Made by a program: the position numbers and the translations under genes. Source: Xenophilus azovorans DSM 13620 (lineage in GTDB: Bacteria; Pseudomonadota; Gammaproteobacteria; Burkholderiales; Burkholderiaceae_C). Taken from it: 64,000 bases of DNA. Under the pieces are notes generated by a model that saw only the letters and a list, made by a program, of their open reading frames with translations, did not search any database and was not told the DNA's origin. Position 1 is the stretch's first letter; every line of letters begins with the position of its first letter. This document shows, one piece after another, positions 47,390-56,811 of this stretch. The stretch covers positions 1,264 through 65,263 of the forward strand of contig NZ_KN050769.1 of assembly GCF_000745855.1 (NCBI RefSeq). The letters are read 5' to 3'.

Positions 47390-47692
47390 TCGCTCTTCCT
47401 TTCTGTGCGAGGCTTCGAGCGATCGTCGTGCGGGCGTGGGGCCGGCGCGTCGTGCGACATCGAATCGCGTGGATTGGCAGCTTCCGGTGCCACACGATGC
47501 GCGGTAAAAGTGTGTGGTCCTCCGGTCTCGCCGGCGAGAAATCCGGCGGCGTCAGGGCGTCCTCGACGGAGGAGCAGGCGGGATTTTAAAAGTGGCTAAA
47601 TACACGGTCAATTATGAGGATTTGATTCAATATGCTAAATGGGTTGTTGAAAGGCCGCCAATCGCGGCGCGCCGCCCGATTGAGAAAAGGAC
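47390..47692. other. Gene-free stretch upstream of the ncRNA promoter
   Basis: I see no credible gene here. The first 190 bases are GC-rich. From about 47583 to 47655 the DNA turns markedly AT-rich (for example GATTTTAAAAGTGGCTAAAT), then returns to GC-rich with an imperfect GCCGCC...GGCGGC palindrome (47655-47675). The AT patch lies 40-110 bases before the promoter at 47693 and could act as an upstream activating element. Confidence 0.5.
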
Positions 47693-47721
47693 TTGCGGTC
47701 GCTCGCGCTCGCGCCTAATCT
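47693..47721 (+). promoter_or_regulatory. Sigma-70 promoter of the structured RNA
   Basis: TTGCGG (47693-47698), a 17-base spacer and TAATCT (47716-47721) form a near-consensus promoter for this GC-rich genome. Transcription should start at about 47728. Confidence 0.65.
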
Positions 47722-47727
47722 GAGGCC

Positions 47728-47937
47728 GCCTGAAGAGTCAGGCGCCTGCCAAGGCATCGCGGTCTGCGGGAGCCTTTCCTCCCGTCCAGCGACCCGGTGC
47801 CGCGGCCTCTTGGTGGCAATCCCTTGCCACCGCGCGGGTGGAACGATCAACTTCCGCCCGAGCGCAAGATGGCATAGGCCTTGGGCCGGCCGTCAAGCCC
47901 GGTGATCGAGCAATCGGTCACCGGGCTTTCTCTTTTT
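47728..47937 (+). ncRNA. Structured small RNA, 6S-like candidate
   Basis: Between a sigma-70 promoter and a strong terminator lies about 200 bases without an open frame but with dense pairing. GGTGGCAA/TTGCCACC forms an apical hairpin (about 47811-47830). ACCCG/CGGGT and GCGG/CCGC flank it, GCCA/TGGC closes the base, and CGGGAG/CTCCCG makes a side hairpin in the 5' half. A long irregular rod with a large internal loop is the plan of 6S RNA, which binds the housekeeping RNA polymerase. I did not confirm the 6S signature sequence, so the family is tentative; the existence of a transcribed RNA is better supported. Confidence 0.5.
47896..47937 (+). terminator. Rho-independent terminator of the structured RNA
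   Basis: Perfect ten-base arms AGCCCGGTGA (47896-47905) and TCACCGGGCT (47918-47927) with a 12-base loop are followed by a TTTCTCTTTTT tract. It ends 24 bases before the DUF748 gene. Confidence 0.92.
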
Positions 47938-47960
47938 GCGCCGGGCGCCTGCGAGGCTTG

Positions 47961-50900
47961 ATGCACACTCGGGGCGCCATGAATGCAGCGTCACTGAAGC
48001 AGAACAAATGGGTGCGGCGTGGAGTCGTCGCGTTGGCCGGCCTCCTGTTGCTGTGGCTGCTGCTGTGGCTGGCCGTCCCGCCGATCGCCAAGAGCCAGAT
48101 CCAGAAGATCGCCAGCGAGCAGCTCGGCCGGCAGGTCACGATCGGCAAGGTGGACTTCAAGCCCTGGTCGCTGGAGGTCGCCATCGAGGACCTGCGCATC
48201 GCCGGCGCGGGCGAGGGGCCGGCCCAGGTCGAGGTGCGGCGCCTCTATGCCGACGCGGAGCTGCAGTCGCTGCTGCGCCTGGCGCCGGTGATCGACGCGG
48301 TCAGCGTCGAGGGGCCGACGATCCGGGCGGCGCGCCTGGCGGACGGCAAGTACGACTTCGACGACGTGCTGGCGCGGCTGACGGCCGGCCCGCCGAAGCC
48401 GCCGGGCGAGCCGGCGCGCTTCGCGGTCTACAACATCGCCATCACCGGCGGATCGGTGGACTTCGACGACCAGCCGGTGCAGCGCAAGCACGAGTTGCGC
48501 GACTTCGAGCTGATGGTGCCCTTCGTCAGCAGCCTGCCGTCCAAGCGCGAGGTGAAGGTCGAGCCGAGGCTGGCCTTCGCGCTCAACGGCAGCCGCTTCG
48601 ATTCGTCGGCCCACTCGACCCCTTTCGCCGACAACCGCAAGACGGACGCGCAACTGCACTTCACCGATCTGGACCTGGCGCCCTACCTGGGCTACGTGCC
48701 GGGCGGCCTGCCGGTGAAGCTGCTGGCGGGCAAGCTGGGCGCCGACCTGAAGTTCGATTTCGAGCGGACCGAGGCCTCGTCGCTGCGCATCAGCGGCGGC
48801 ATCGAGGCGCAGGGGATCAAGCTGGCCGACCGCGCCGGCCGCGATCTGCTGGACCTCGCCTCGTTCAAGCTGGGCCTGGCCGACGTGCGGCCGCTGGAGG
48901 GCGTCGTGCACCTGGACAGCGTGGCCTTCGCCGGCCCGCAGCTCACGGTGGCGCGCGACGCGCAGGGGCAGCTCAACCTCCTGGCGACCGACGCCCGCAC
49001 GGGCGAGGAGCGCAAGGTCGCCACGGTGCCTGCCGAACCGGCACCGCCCGCCGACAAGGCGCCGGCCGCCGATGCCGCGCCGGCGTGGAAGGTGCAGGTG
49101 GACAAGGTCACGCTGCAGGACGGGCGCATCGGCTGGCGCGACGAGACGACGGCGCCGGCGGCCGCCGTCGACCTGACGCAGTTGCAGGTCGAGGCCGAGG
49201 GCATCGTCTGGCCGATGGACAAGCCGGCGCGCTGGCACGGCTCGCTGAATGTGGGGGAGGCGCCGTTCAGGTTCCAGGGCGAGGGCACGGACAAGGCGGC
49301 GCAGGTGAAGACCGAGCTGGAGTCCCTGCCGCTGACGGTGGCCGCACCCTACCTGGCGCAGGCGCTGGAGCCGTCGGTGGACGGCAAGCTCAGCGGCCAG
49401 ATCGACGTGGACTGGGCCGCCCCGAACCTGAAGGTGAACGCGCGGCGCCTCGCGCTCGACGGGCTGGCGATGACGCAGGGCAAGACGGCGCTGGCCAGCG
49501 TGGGGCGCTTCGAGGTGGCCGATGCGCAGGTGGACCTGGCCGGACGCACCGTCGCCATCGGCAGCCTCACGGCGGCCAAGCCCAAGATCCGCGTCGAGCG
49601 CGACGAACAGAAGCGCTGGATGTTCGAGCGCTGGATGAAGGCGCCGGGCAGCGGCGCGCCGGCCCAGGTGGCGGCGCCGAAGACGCCCGCCGCCCAGGAG
49701 GCTGCGCAGGCCTCGCCCTGGAAGCTCAGCATCGCGACGCTGGCGGTGGACGGCGGCGACGTCACCTATGCCGACAAGGCCGATGCCGAGGCGCCGGTGG
49801 CGGTGGAGATCAGCGCCCTGCGGCTGAAGGCAGGGCAGATCGCGCCGGGCACCGCCACCGCGTCGCCGGTGGAACTGTCCGGGCGCATCGGCGCTACCCG
49901 CCGCATCGAGCCGGGGCGCTTCGACTTCAAGGGCAAGCTGGTGCTGGAGCCGATCGCGGTCGAGGGCCGGCTGGAAGCGGCGTCGATCCCGGCGCACGCC
50001 TTCAAGGCCTACTTCGGCGATGCGCTGAACGTGGACATCCGCCGCTCGTACGCCAACTACCGGGGCACGCTGCGCTTCGCCCAGGCCAAGGACGGCATCC
50101 GCCTCAGGGTGGCGGGCGACACGGCGATCGACGACTTCCGCGCCGACAGCGCCGCGCTCACGCGCAAGGGCAGCTTCGGCGACGGCAACCGGCGCCTGCT
50201 GAGCTGGAAGGCGCTCGACCTGCGCGGCCTGCAGGTGGCGATGGAGCCGGGCGTGCCGCTCAAGGTGGACGTGCGCGAGACCACGCTTACCGACGTCTTC
50301 GCCCGCATCATCGTGGAGGAGAGCGGCCGCCTGAACCTGCAGAGCCTGACGAAGAAGGGCGCCGAAGAGAGTGCGGCCGCCGATGCCGCCAGGCCCGACC
50401 CGACTGCGCGCCGCGCCGCCGGCGGGGCGACCGTCACCACCAACGAGCCGGCGCCCGCGGATGCCGGCGGACGCACCGTCTCCGCGGAGGAGGCCGTGGG
50501 CAGCGAGCCGGCCGCGGCGGCCGCGCCGCAGGCCGCAGCCGCGCCGACGGCGCCCGATCCGATGGCGCCGGTCATCCACTTCGGCCCGGTGAGCGTCGTC
50601 AACGGCACGGTGGACTTCACCGACCTGTTCATCAAGCCCAACTATTCGGCCGACCTGAGCCAGCTCACCGGCAAGCTCAGCGCCTTCGCGTCGCAGCCCA
50701 AGGACGGGCAGACCCAGCTGGCCGACCTGGAGCTGCGCGGCAAGGCGCAGCAGACGGCCGAACTGGAGATCATGGGCAAGCTCAACCCGCTGGCCAAGCC
50801 GCTGGAGCTGGACATCACGGCCAAGATGCGCGACCTGGACCTGCCGCCGCTGTCGCCGTACTCGGTGCGCTATGCCGGCCACGGCATCGAGCGCGGCAAG

Positions 50901-51764
50901 CTCAGCCTGGACGTGAACTACAAGGTCGCGCCCGACGGCCGCCTGACCGCCACCAACAACCTGGTGCTCAACCAGCTGGAGTTCGGCGATGCCGTCGAGG
51001 GCGCGCCGGCCAGCCTGCCGGTGCGGCTGGCGGTGGCGCTGCTGGCCGATCGCAACGGCGTGATCGACGTGGACCTGCCGCTGTCCGGCTCGATCAACGA
51101 CCCGCAGTTCCGCGTCGGCCCGCTGATCTGGAAGGCGGTACTCAACCTGATCACCAAGGCCGTGACGGCGCCCTTCAGCCTGCTGACCGGCGGCCTGGGC
51201 GGCGGCGGGGGCGATGCCAGCACGATCGCCTTCGCGCCCGGCAGCGCCGAACTGGACGACGCGGCCAGGCAGGCGCTGGACAAGGTGGCCAAGGCGCTGA
51301 CCGACCGGCCGGCGCTGCGCCTGACGGTGGTCGGCCAGTCCGACTTCGAGAAGGAGCGCGAGGCGGCCAAGCGCCAGCGCCTGCGCCAGATGACGATGGG
51401 CGAGAAGCGCCGCGCCGCGCTGCGCAACAAGGAAGACCCCGCGAAGATCGGCCCGGTGACCGATGCCGAGTACCCCGAGCTGCTGGAAGCCGTCTACAAG
51501 CGCGCCGACATCACCAAGCCGCGCAACATGATCGGCATGGCCAGGAAGCTGCCGACCGAGGAGATGGAAAAGCTGCTGCTGGCCAGCATCGAGGTGGACG
51601 AGCAGGCGGTGCGCGAGCTGGCCGTGGCACGTGGCGCGGCCGTGCGCGACTACCTGGTCGAGCACAAGCTCCCCTCGGAGCGCCTGTTCCTCGGCGCGGT
51701 GCAGACCAAGGCGGGCGGCAAGGACTGGAAGCCCGGCGCCGAGCTCAAACTCGATATGAAGTAG
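47961..51764 (+). CDS. DUF748/AsmA-like envelope protein
   Basis: A protein of about 1,267 residues. One N-terminal transmembrane helix (VVALAGLLLLWLLLWLAVP, about residues 25-45) is followed by an AsmA-type repeat start (IAKSQIQKIASEQLGRQVTIG). Long beta-rich repeats then continue to about 1,080, interrupted by Ala/Pro linkers near 355-375, 560-580 and 800-870. The last 180 residues resemble an OmpA-like peptidoglycan-associated domain (IAFAPGSAELDDAARQALDK, LRLTVVGQSD). AsmA-like proteins are thought to bridge periplasm and move phospholipid; a comparable envelope role is inferred here. ATG 47961 has GAGG four bases upstream; ATG 47979 is the alternative. Confidence 0.85.
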   Translation: MHTRGAMNAASLKQNKWVRRGVVALAGLLLLWLLLWLAVPPIAKSQIQKIASEQLGRQVTIGKVDFKPWSLEVAIEDLRIAGAGEGPAQVEVRRLYADAELQSLLRLAPVIDAVSVEGPTIRAARLADGKYDFDDVLARLTAGPPKPPGEPARFAVYNIAITGGSVDFDDQPVQRKHELRDFELMVPFVSSLPSKREVKVEPRLAFALNGSRFDSSAHSTPFADNRKTDAQLHFTDLDLAPYLGYVPGGLPVKLLAGKLGADLKFDFERTEASSLRISGGIEAQGIKLADRAGRDLLDLASFKLGLADVRPLEGVVHLDSVAFAGPQLTVARDAQGQLNLLATDARTGEERKVATVPAEPAPPADKAPAADAAPAWKVQVDKVTLQDGRIGWRDETTAPAAAVDLTQLQVEAEGIVWPMDKPARWHGSLNVGEAPFRFQGEGTDKAAQVKTELESLPLTVAAPYLAQALEPSVDGKLSGQIDVDWAAPNLKVNARRLALDGLAMTQGKTALASVGRFEVADAQVDLAGRTVAIGSLTAAKPKIRVERDEQKRWMFERWMKAPGSGAPAQVAAPKTPAAQEAAQASPWKLSIATLAVDGGDVTYADKADAEAPVAVEISALRLKAGQIAPGTATASPVELSGRIGATRRIEPGRFDFKGKLVLEPIAVEGRLEAASIPAHAFKAYFGDALNVDIRRSYANYRGTLRFAQAKDGIRLRVAGDTAIDDFRADSAALTRKGSFGDGNRRLLSWKALDLRGLQVAMEPGVPLKVDVRETTLTDVFARIIVEESGRLNLQSLTKKGAEESAAADAARPDPTARRAAGGATVTTNEPAPADAGGRTVSAEEAVGSEPAAAAAPQAAAAPTAPDPMAPVIHFGPVSVVNGTVDFTDLFIKPNYSADLSQLTGKLSAFASQPKDGQTQLADLELRGKAQQTAELEIMGKLNPLAKPLELDITAKMRDLDLPPLSPYSVRYAGHGIERGKLSLDVNYKVAPDGRLTATNNLVLNQLEFGDAVEGAPASLPVRLAVALLADRNGVIDVDLPLSGSINDPQFRVGPLIWKAVLNLITKAVTAPFSLLTGGLGGGGGDASTIAFAPGSAELDDAARQALDKVAKALTDRPALRLTVVGQSDFEKEREAAKRQRLRQMTMGEKRRAALRNKEDPAKIGPVTDAEYPELLEAVYKRADITKPRNMIGMARKLPTEEMEKLLLASIEVDEQAVRELAVARGAAVRDYLVEHKLPSERLFLGAVQTKAGGKDWKPGAELKLDMK

Positions 51765-51842
51765 CCCGGCGCCCCGGCGCGGGCAAGGGGCAGGGCGCTT
51801 CGGGTTTCCGATGCCATGCTCCTGGGCGACAATGTGCGGCTC

Positions 51843-51861
51843 GCGCCGGCTTTGCCGGCGC
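51843..51861. repeat. Perfect GC hairpin in the DUF748-DUF349 gap
   Basis: GCGCCGGC-TTT-GCCGGCGC is a perfect inverted repeat with a three-base loop. It is followed at 51871-51888 by a second, imperfect AGGGGCC-TTT-GGGCCCTT hairpin. No T-run follows, so it is not a classical terminator; it may be a relative of the intergenic repeats elsewhere in the window. Confidence 0.6.
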
Positions 51862-51925
51862 CTGCGCTTGAGGGGCCTTTGGGCCCTTCGGCGTCTGTCC
51901 AACGACCTTTTCCCTTCCGCGCGCA

Positions 51926-54637
51926 GTGACCCACGCCAGCAAACACGACCTTTCCACCCTCGACCAGCTCACCGGCGGCGCGTTCACCGCGCCCACTTCC
52001 GGCGAGCGGGCCCAGCGCATCCGCGACTGGCTGGCGACCGACCCGGCGCCGGAGCTGATGCAGGAGGCGTTCAAGGAATTGAGCGGCCGCGACAAGGGCG
52101 CCGCGCGCGCCCTGCGCGAGCGGCTGGACGAGATCAAGCGCGCCAAGGGCCAGGAGGCGATCGCCGCCGAGTGGTCGGCCAAGGCCGAGGCGCTGCTGGC
52201 CCAGCCGCGCCTGAACATCGCCGACGCGATGGCCTGGCAGCGCGATGCGGCCAAGGCCGGCGCGCCGCTGTCGCGCGAGCCGCTGGCCGGCCTGCGCACG
52301 CGCCTGGCCGAGCGCGTCAAGGGCATCGAGGACCTGCAGCACCGCGCCCAGGTGCACCGCGAGGCGGCGCTGCTGCTGGCGCAGCGCTTCGAGGTGCTGT
52401 CCACCAAGCCCTGGCACGACGCGCAGGCGGCCGAGGAGGCCCTGCGCGCCGATGTCGCCGCCTGGACCGCCCAGGCCGACGAGATGGCGCAGGACGCCAA
52501 CTGGGGCAGCCTGGACGCGCGCTACGCCTCGCAGCTGGACAGTTCGCGCGCGCAGCTGCAGGTGGTGTCCGACGCCTTCCATGCCGCGCTGGCGCAGACC
52601 ATCGCCGCCGCGGCGGACGCCGAGGCGCCGCTGCCGCCCGTGCCCGTCTGGGCCGACGAACTGCGCGCCGCCCGCGGCCTGCCGCCCGAAGGCACCGCGG
52701 CCGCGCCGGCCAAGGCGCCGGCCGCGCCCAAGGTCGATCCGGCCGCCCGTGCCGCGGCCGAGGAGGCCGTGCAGGCCGCGCTGGCGAAGCTGGAGCAGGC
52801 CACCGCCGAGGGCCAGGGCAAGACCAGCCAGGGCGCCGCCGCGGCGCTGCGCGCGGTGCTCAAGGACCACGGCAAGCTGGTCGGCAATGCGCTCGAAGCC
52901 CGCGTGCATGCCGCGCTGGTGGCCGCGGGCGAACTGGAGGGCTGGCAGCGCTGGAGCGCCGACAAGGTGCGCGAAGACCTGGTCGCCAAGGCTGAAAGCC
53001 TGCTCAACCGACCCGAAGGCCAGGCCCTGGGTGGGCGCAAGATGCAGGAGCAGTTGCGTGCCCTGCGCGAGCAGTGGAAGCAGGTCGACCAGGGCGGCGC
53101 GCCCAACCACGCGCTGTGGAAGCGCTTCGACGAGGCTTGCAACCAGGCCCACAAGGTGGTCGAGGCCTGGCTGGAGAAGGTGCGCGCCGACGCGGCCGAG
53201 CACCGCGGCCAGCGCGAGAAACTGATCCAGGAACTGGCCGACTGGGCCGCCGCCCACTCCGGCGACGACCTCAAGGCGCTCAACCGCGGCCTGCACCAGT
53301 TCGCCGACCGCTGGCGCGATGCCGGCCACGTCAGCGAGAAGGTGTTCGCCGAACTGCAGCCGAAATGGAACGAGGCGATGGCCGCCGCCCGCGCGCCGCT
53401 GGAGGCGGCGCAGAAGGCCAGCGTCGAGCGCCGCCAGCAGCTCATCGCCGAAGCCACCGAACTGGGTGCTTCGCCGCAGTTGCGCATCGACGCCGTCAAG
53501 ACGCTGCAGCAGCGTTGGCAGGCCGAGGCGCAGGCGGTGCCGCTGGAGCGCCGGCAGGAACAGAAGCTGTGGGATGCCTTCCGCAAGCCCATCGACGAGG
53601 CCTTCCAGCGCAAGAGCGCCGAACGCGAGCGCGCCGCCGCGGCCATGAGCGAACACGACCGCGCCGTGCTGGAAGCCTCCAAGGCCGTGGAGGCCGCCAA
53701 CGCCGCCGGCGATGCGCAGAAGATCCGCGCTGCGGTGGCGCAACTGGAGGCCGCGCTGCGCGGCGAACTGCCGGCTGCGCCGGCGCCGGCCCAGGAAGCC
53801 GCGCCGCCTGCAGCCGCGGACGAGAACACGCCGCCGGTTGCCGATGCGGCCACGCAGCAGGGCGAAGAGGCGTCGCCGCCGGCTTCCGCCGACGGCGGCG
53901 AGGCAGATGCTTCCAGCGAGGCCGCCGCGCCTGCCCCTGCGCCCAAGGCCGCGCCCAAGCCGGTCGTGGCCGTGCGTGGCGACGACCGCCCGGGCGCCCG
54001 TCAGCCGGCCTTGCCGGCGGGCCGCGCCGCAGGCCGGCCCGGCGACCGCCGCGACGCACGCGGCGCAGCGCCGGGACGCGGCGGCGACCGCGGCGGGCGA
54101 TTCGGCGCATCCGGGCCGGGTGACCGTGCCGGCGGCCGTTTCGGCGACCGCCCCGTGCGCGAGCCGCGCGGCCCGCGCCTGGGCGATGCCGCCTTCCGCG
54201 CCCAGCGCGAGGCCATGGAGCATGCACAGGTCGCACTGCGCAAGCTGGCGGCCCAGGCGCACGGCGAGGTGCTGACGCAACTGGTCGGCGCCTGGGAGCA
54301 GCGCAGCGCCGAGGCCCTGCCCAGCGCGCAGGACCTGGGGCGGGGCGTGTCCTCGTCCGTGCGCAACCAGTGGGCACAGGCCCTGGCCTCAGCGCCCGGC
54401 GGCGGCGATGCGGGTGAGGCGCTGCTGCGGCTGGAGATGGCGGCCGACGTGCCGACGCCTGCCGAGCAACTGGAGGCGCGCCGGGCGCTGCAACTGAAGT
54501 TGCTGACCCGCCGCAACGAGCCGGGCCCGGCCGAGACCTGGGCCCAGGACGCCGGCAGGGTGCTGGCCAGCGCGCACGACGCCGCCAGCGCGCGCCGCCT
54601 GCAGAGCGCGCTGCGCACGCTGCTGCGCAAGGGCTGA
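51926..54637 (+). CDS. DUF349 domain protein with an Arg/Gly-rich segment
   Basis: A 903-residue, highly charged, mostly helical cytosolic protein. Several DUF349-type helical repeats are visible, with the typical Trp/Phe pattern (WKQVDQGGAPNHALWKRFDE, then ADRWRDAGHVSEKVFAELQP and RWQAEAQAVPLERRQEQKLW). An Ala/Pro/Glu-rich disordered part follows (about 610-690), then an RG-rich stretch near 700-750 (GRGGDRGGRFG, DRAGGRFGDR), then a folded C-terminal region. DUF349 has no settled function. The RG-rich stretch suggests nucleic-acid contact by analogy only. The start is GTG 51926 with no clear ribosome-binding site. Confidence 0.85.
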   Translation: MTHASKHDLSTLDQLTGGAFTAPTSGERAQRIRDWLATDPAPELMQEAFKELSGRDKGAARALRERLDEIKRAKGQEAIAAEWSAKAEALLAQPRLNIADAMAWQRDAAKAGAPLSREPLAGLRTRLAERVKGIEDLQHRAQVHREAALLLAQRFEVLSTKPWHDAQAAEEALRADVAAWTAQADEMAQDANWGSLDARYASQLDSSRAQLQVVSDAFHAALAQTIAAAADAEAPLPPVPVWADELRAARGLPPEGTAAAPAKAPAAPKVDPAARAAAEEAVQAALAKLEQATAEGQGKTSQGAAAALRAVLKDHGKLVGNALEARVHAALVAAGELEGWQRWSADKVREDLVAKAESLLNRPEGQALGGRKMQEQLRALREQWKQVDQGGAPNHALWKRFDEACNQAHKVVEAWLEKVRADAAEHRGQREKLIQELADWAAAHSGDDLKALNRGLHQFADRWRDAGHVSEKVFAELQPKWNEAMAAARAPLEAAQKASVERRQQLIAEATELGASPQLRIDAVKTLQQRWQAEAQAVPLERRQEQKLWDAFRKPIDEAFQRKSAERERAAAAMSEHDRAVLEASKAVEAANAAGDAQKIRAAVAQLEAALRGELPAAPAPAQEAAPPAAADENTPPVADAATQQGEEASPPASADGGEADASSEAAAPAPAPKAAPKPVVAVRGDDRPGARQPALPAGRAAGRPGDRRDARGAAPGRGGDRGGRFGASGPGDRAGGRFGDRPVREPRGPRLGDAAFRAQREAMEHAQVALRKLAAQAHGEVLTQLVGAWEQRSAEALPSAQDLGRGVSSSVRNQWAQALASAPGGGDAGEALLRLEMAADVPTPAEQLEARRALQLKLLTRRNEPGPAETWAQDAGRVLASAHDAASARRLQSALRTLLRKG

Positions 54638-54663
54638 GGCGCGGCGCGCCCGGCCCGGGCGCT

Positions 54664-55458
54664 TCAGCGGCCGGGCCTGAAGAAGGCGTCGAACAGCGGC
54701 GCCAGCGTGCCCATCTCGCGGCCGAAGCGCGCGCGGTCCACGAAGTAGGCCTCGCACGCGACGGCGAAGAACTCGGCCATCGACGAGGCGGCGTAGCCGT
54801 CCAGCCAGGGCGGCTCGCCGCCGAAGCGCTCGGCCACGACGGCCTGTTCGCGGAAGGCGTCGTAGGCCGGCGCCATCGCCGCCATCCAGGCGGCGCGCGC
54901 CTCACGCGCCGTGCGCGTGCCGGCGAAGCCGGCCGGCAGGGGCGGGCAGCCGTCCACCAGGCCGTCGCGCATGTCGATCTTGTGCGCGAACTCGTGGATC
55001 ACGACGTTGAGGATCGGGCCGGCCGCCTCGGCATTGCCGCCTTCCTGCACGTGCGGCCACGAGAGCATCACCGGCCCGTGCTCGCGCGCCTCGCCGATGA
55101 TGGCCTCGTCGTACTCGTGCACCACGCCGGCCTCGTCCACCGCCACGCGGCGCGTGCTCACCTCCGAAGGCACGACCACGATGCCGACGAAGTCGTCGTA
55201 CCAGGCCAGGCCGCCGGGCAGGTGCAGCACCGGCAGCACCGCCTGCGCGGCGATGGCCAGCGCCACGGCGTCGGTGATCTCGAAGCCGAGCGCGCCGTTG
55301 AACTCCTTGTCCTGCAGGAAGCGGGCGCTCAGGTCGCGCAGCCGCGCGATGTCCTGCGCCGGCCGTGCGGCGAGGAAGGGGTAGGCCGCCAGCGTGGACT
55401 GCCAGGCGGCTTCGGGGATCTCGGGAGCGGCCCGCAGGCCGCGCAGCCAGCGCAGCAT
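54664..55458 (-). CDS. mtfA: M90-family zinc peptidase MtfA
   Basis: A 264-residue peptidase. The zinc-binding HEFAHKID lies near residues 154-161, preceded by GPILNVVI. Other family marks are VVVPSEVSTRR, GPVMLSWPHVQEGG and SMAEFFAVACEAYFV with the third-ligand Glu. In E. coli MtfA binds the Mlc repressor and has aminopeptidase activity; the local target is unknown. It lies seven bases after lpxH on the same strand. Its stop faces the DUF349 gene stop. Confidence 0.94.
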   Translation of the reverse strand: MLRWLRGLRAAPEIPEAAWQSTLAAYPFLAARPAQDIARLRDLSARFLQDKEFNGALGFEITDAVALAIAAQAVLPVLHLPGGLAWYDDFVGIVVVPSEVSTRRVAVDEAGVVHEYDEAIIGEAREHGPVMLSWPHVQEGGNAEAAGPILNVVIHEFAHKIDMRDGLVDGCPPLPAGFAGTRTAREARAAWMAAMAPAYDAFREQAVVAERFGGEPPWLDGYAASSMAEFFAVACEAYFVDRARFGREMGTLAPLFDAFFRPGR

Positions 55459-55465
55459 CGGTCCG

Positions 55466-56248
55466 TCAGGCGCTCGCGCTCAATGCCATGCGCTGCGGCC
55501 CGTCGGCGGTCAGGCGCAGCACTTCGGCGCGGGGCGGCCGCGCGGCGGCGTCCCAGTCGCTGAGCACCCAGCGCGCCCGCCCGTCGCCCAGGTCGTGCTC
55601 GGCGGGGCGGTGCGTGTGGCCGTGGATCAGGACCGGCGCATCCGCACGGCGCAGCCAGTCGCGCGCGGCCCCGGCATCCACGTCGGCCCAGACGGCGCGC
55701 GGATCGGCCTTGCGCGCCTCCGACTGCGTGCGGATCTGCCGCGCCACCGTCCGGCGCTCGGCCAGCGGCCGGGCCAGGAAGGCCGACTGCCAGCCGGGCG
55801 AGCGCACCTGCGCGCGGAAGGCGAGGTAGTCCGTGTCTTCCAGGCACAGCAGGTCGCCGTGGCTGAGCAGCCAGCGGCAGCCCGCGAACACCAGCACGGT
55901 GGGTTCGGCCAGCAGGGTGAGGCCGGCGCGCGCGGCGAAGCCGGGGCCGACGAGGAAGTCGCGGTTGCCGTGCAGGAAGAAGACCGGGCGCCGGCGGGCC
56001 TCGGCGGCGAGCACCTCGGCGCAGTGCGACTCGAAGCTGCCGGGCTCATCGGCCGCATCGTCGCCAACCCAGACCTCGAACAGGTCGCCCAGGATGAAGA
56101 GCGCGTCCGCCGGCGTGTCGGCGAGGTAGCGTTCCCACAGCGCGAGCGTGGCGCTGTCCGAGGTCTGCAGGTGCAGGTCGGAGACGAGGTCGACCACGCG
56201 CCAGCCGGCGGGCGCCTGCAGTGCGGCGAAGGCGGCTTCGTCCATCAT
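55466..56248 (-). CDS. lpxH: UDP-2,3-diacylglucosamine diphosphatase
   Basis: A 260-residue calcineurin-like phosphoesterase of lipid A synthesis that releases UMP to give lipid X. Metal motifs are VSDLHLQ, GDLFEVWVGDD, HGNRDFLVG, LLSHGD and IHGHTHRP, the full LpxH set. A double ATG (MMDEAAF) opens it. It lies 20 bases after the cytosolic cyclophilin gene. Confidence 0.95.
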   Translation of the reverse strand: MMDEAAFAALQAPAGWRVVDLVSDLHLQTSDSATLALWERYLADTPADALFILGDLFEVWVGDDAADEPGSFESHCAEVLAAEARRRPVFFLHGNRDFLVGPGFAARAGLTLLAEPTVLVFAGCRWLLSHGDLLCLEDTDYLAFRAQVRSPGWQSAFLARPLAERRTVARQIRTQSEARKADPRAVWADVDAGAARDWLRRADAPVLIHGHTHRPAEHDLGDGRARWVLSDWDAAARPPRAEVLRLTADGPQRMALSASA

Positions 56249-56268
56249 GCAGGCGGCGGCCCCCCGAC

Positions 56269-56781
56269 TTACTCGGAGACGACCGTGGCCTTCTCGATCA
56301 CCACGTCCTCGACCGGCACGTCGTCGTGGAAGCCCTTGCGGCCGGTCTTGACCTTGCGCAGCGCGTCGACGATCTCGGTGCCCTTGACCACCTTGCCGAA
56401 CACCGCATAGCCCCAGCCCTGCGCCGTGGGTGCGGTGTGGTTGAGGAAGCCGTTGTCGGCCACGTTGATGAAGAACTGCGCCGTCGCCGAGTGCGGTGCG
56501 CTGGTGCGCGCCATGGCGACGGTGTACTTGTCGTTCTTCAGGCCGTTGTTGGCCTCGTTGGTGATCTCGGCGGCCGTGGGCTTCTGCTTCATGCCGGGCT
56601 CGAAGCCGCCGCCCTGGATCATGAAGCCGTCGATGACGCGGTGGAAGACGGTGCCGTCGTAGTGGCCGCGCTGGACGTAGCCGAGGAAGTTCTCGACCGA
56701 CTTGGGCGCCTTCTCGGCATCGAGTTCGAGGACGATCGGGCCGTGGCCCTTGATGCTGAGTTCGACTTGCGGGTTGCTCAT
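56269..56781 (-). CDS. ppiB: Peptidyl-prolyl cis-trans isomerase, cytosolic cyclophilin (PpiB type)
   Basis: A 170-residue cyclophilin without a signal peptide. The active-site Arg lies in [14 protein letters not shown], followed by [13 protein letters not shown] and [16 protein letters not shown]. It has about 50% similarity by eye to the periplasmic paralogue immediately upstream, which suggests tandem duplication. It speeds proline isomerisation in protein folding. Confidence 0.95.
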   Translation of the reverse strand: MSNPQVELSIKGHGPIVLELDAEKAPKSVENFLGYVQRGHYDGTVFHRVIDGFMIQGGGFEPGMKQKPTAAEITNEANNGLKNDKYTVAMARTSAPHSATAQFFINVADNGFLNHTAPTAQGWGYAVFGKVVKGTEIVDALRKVKTGRKGFHDDVPVEDVVIEKATVVSE

Positions 56782-56811
56782 GAGAGGCTCCTGAAGTGGT
56801 AGGGGTGCGGT

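Noticed and set aside
47991-51902. 1,303-codon minus-strand open frame opposite the DUF748 gene
   Set aside because: It is a complement of a GC-rich gene with strong codon bias. It has no domains or start signal, and the plus frame has a membrane anchor and known repeats.
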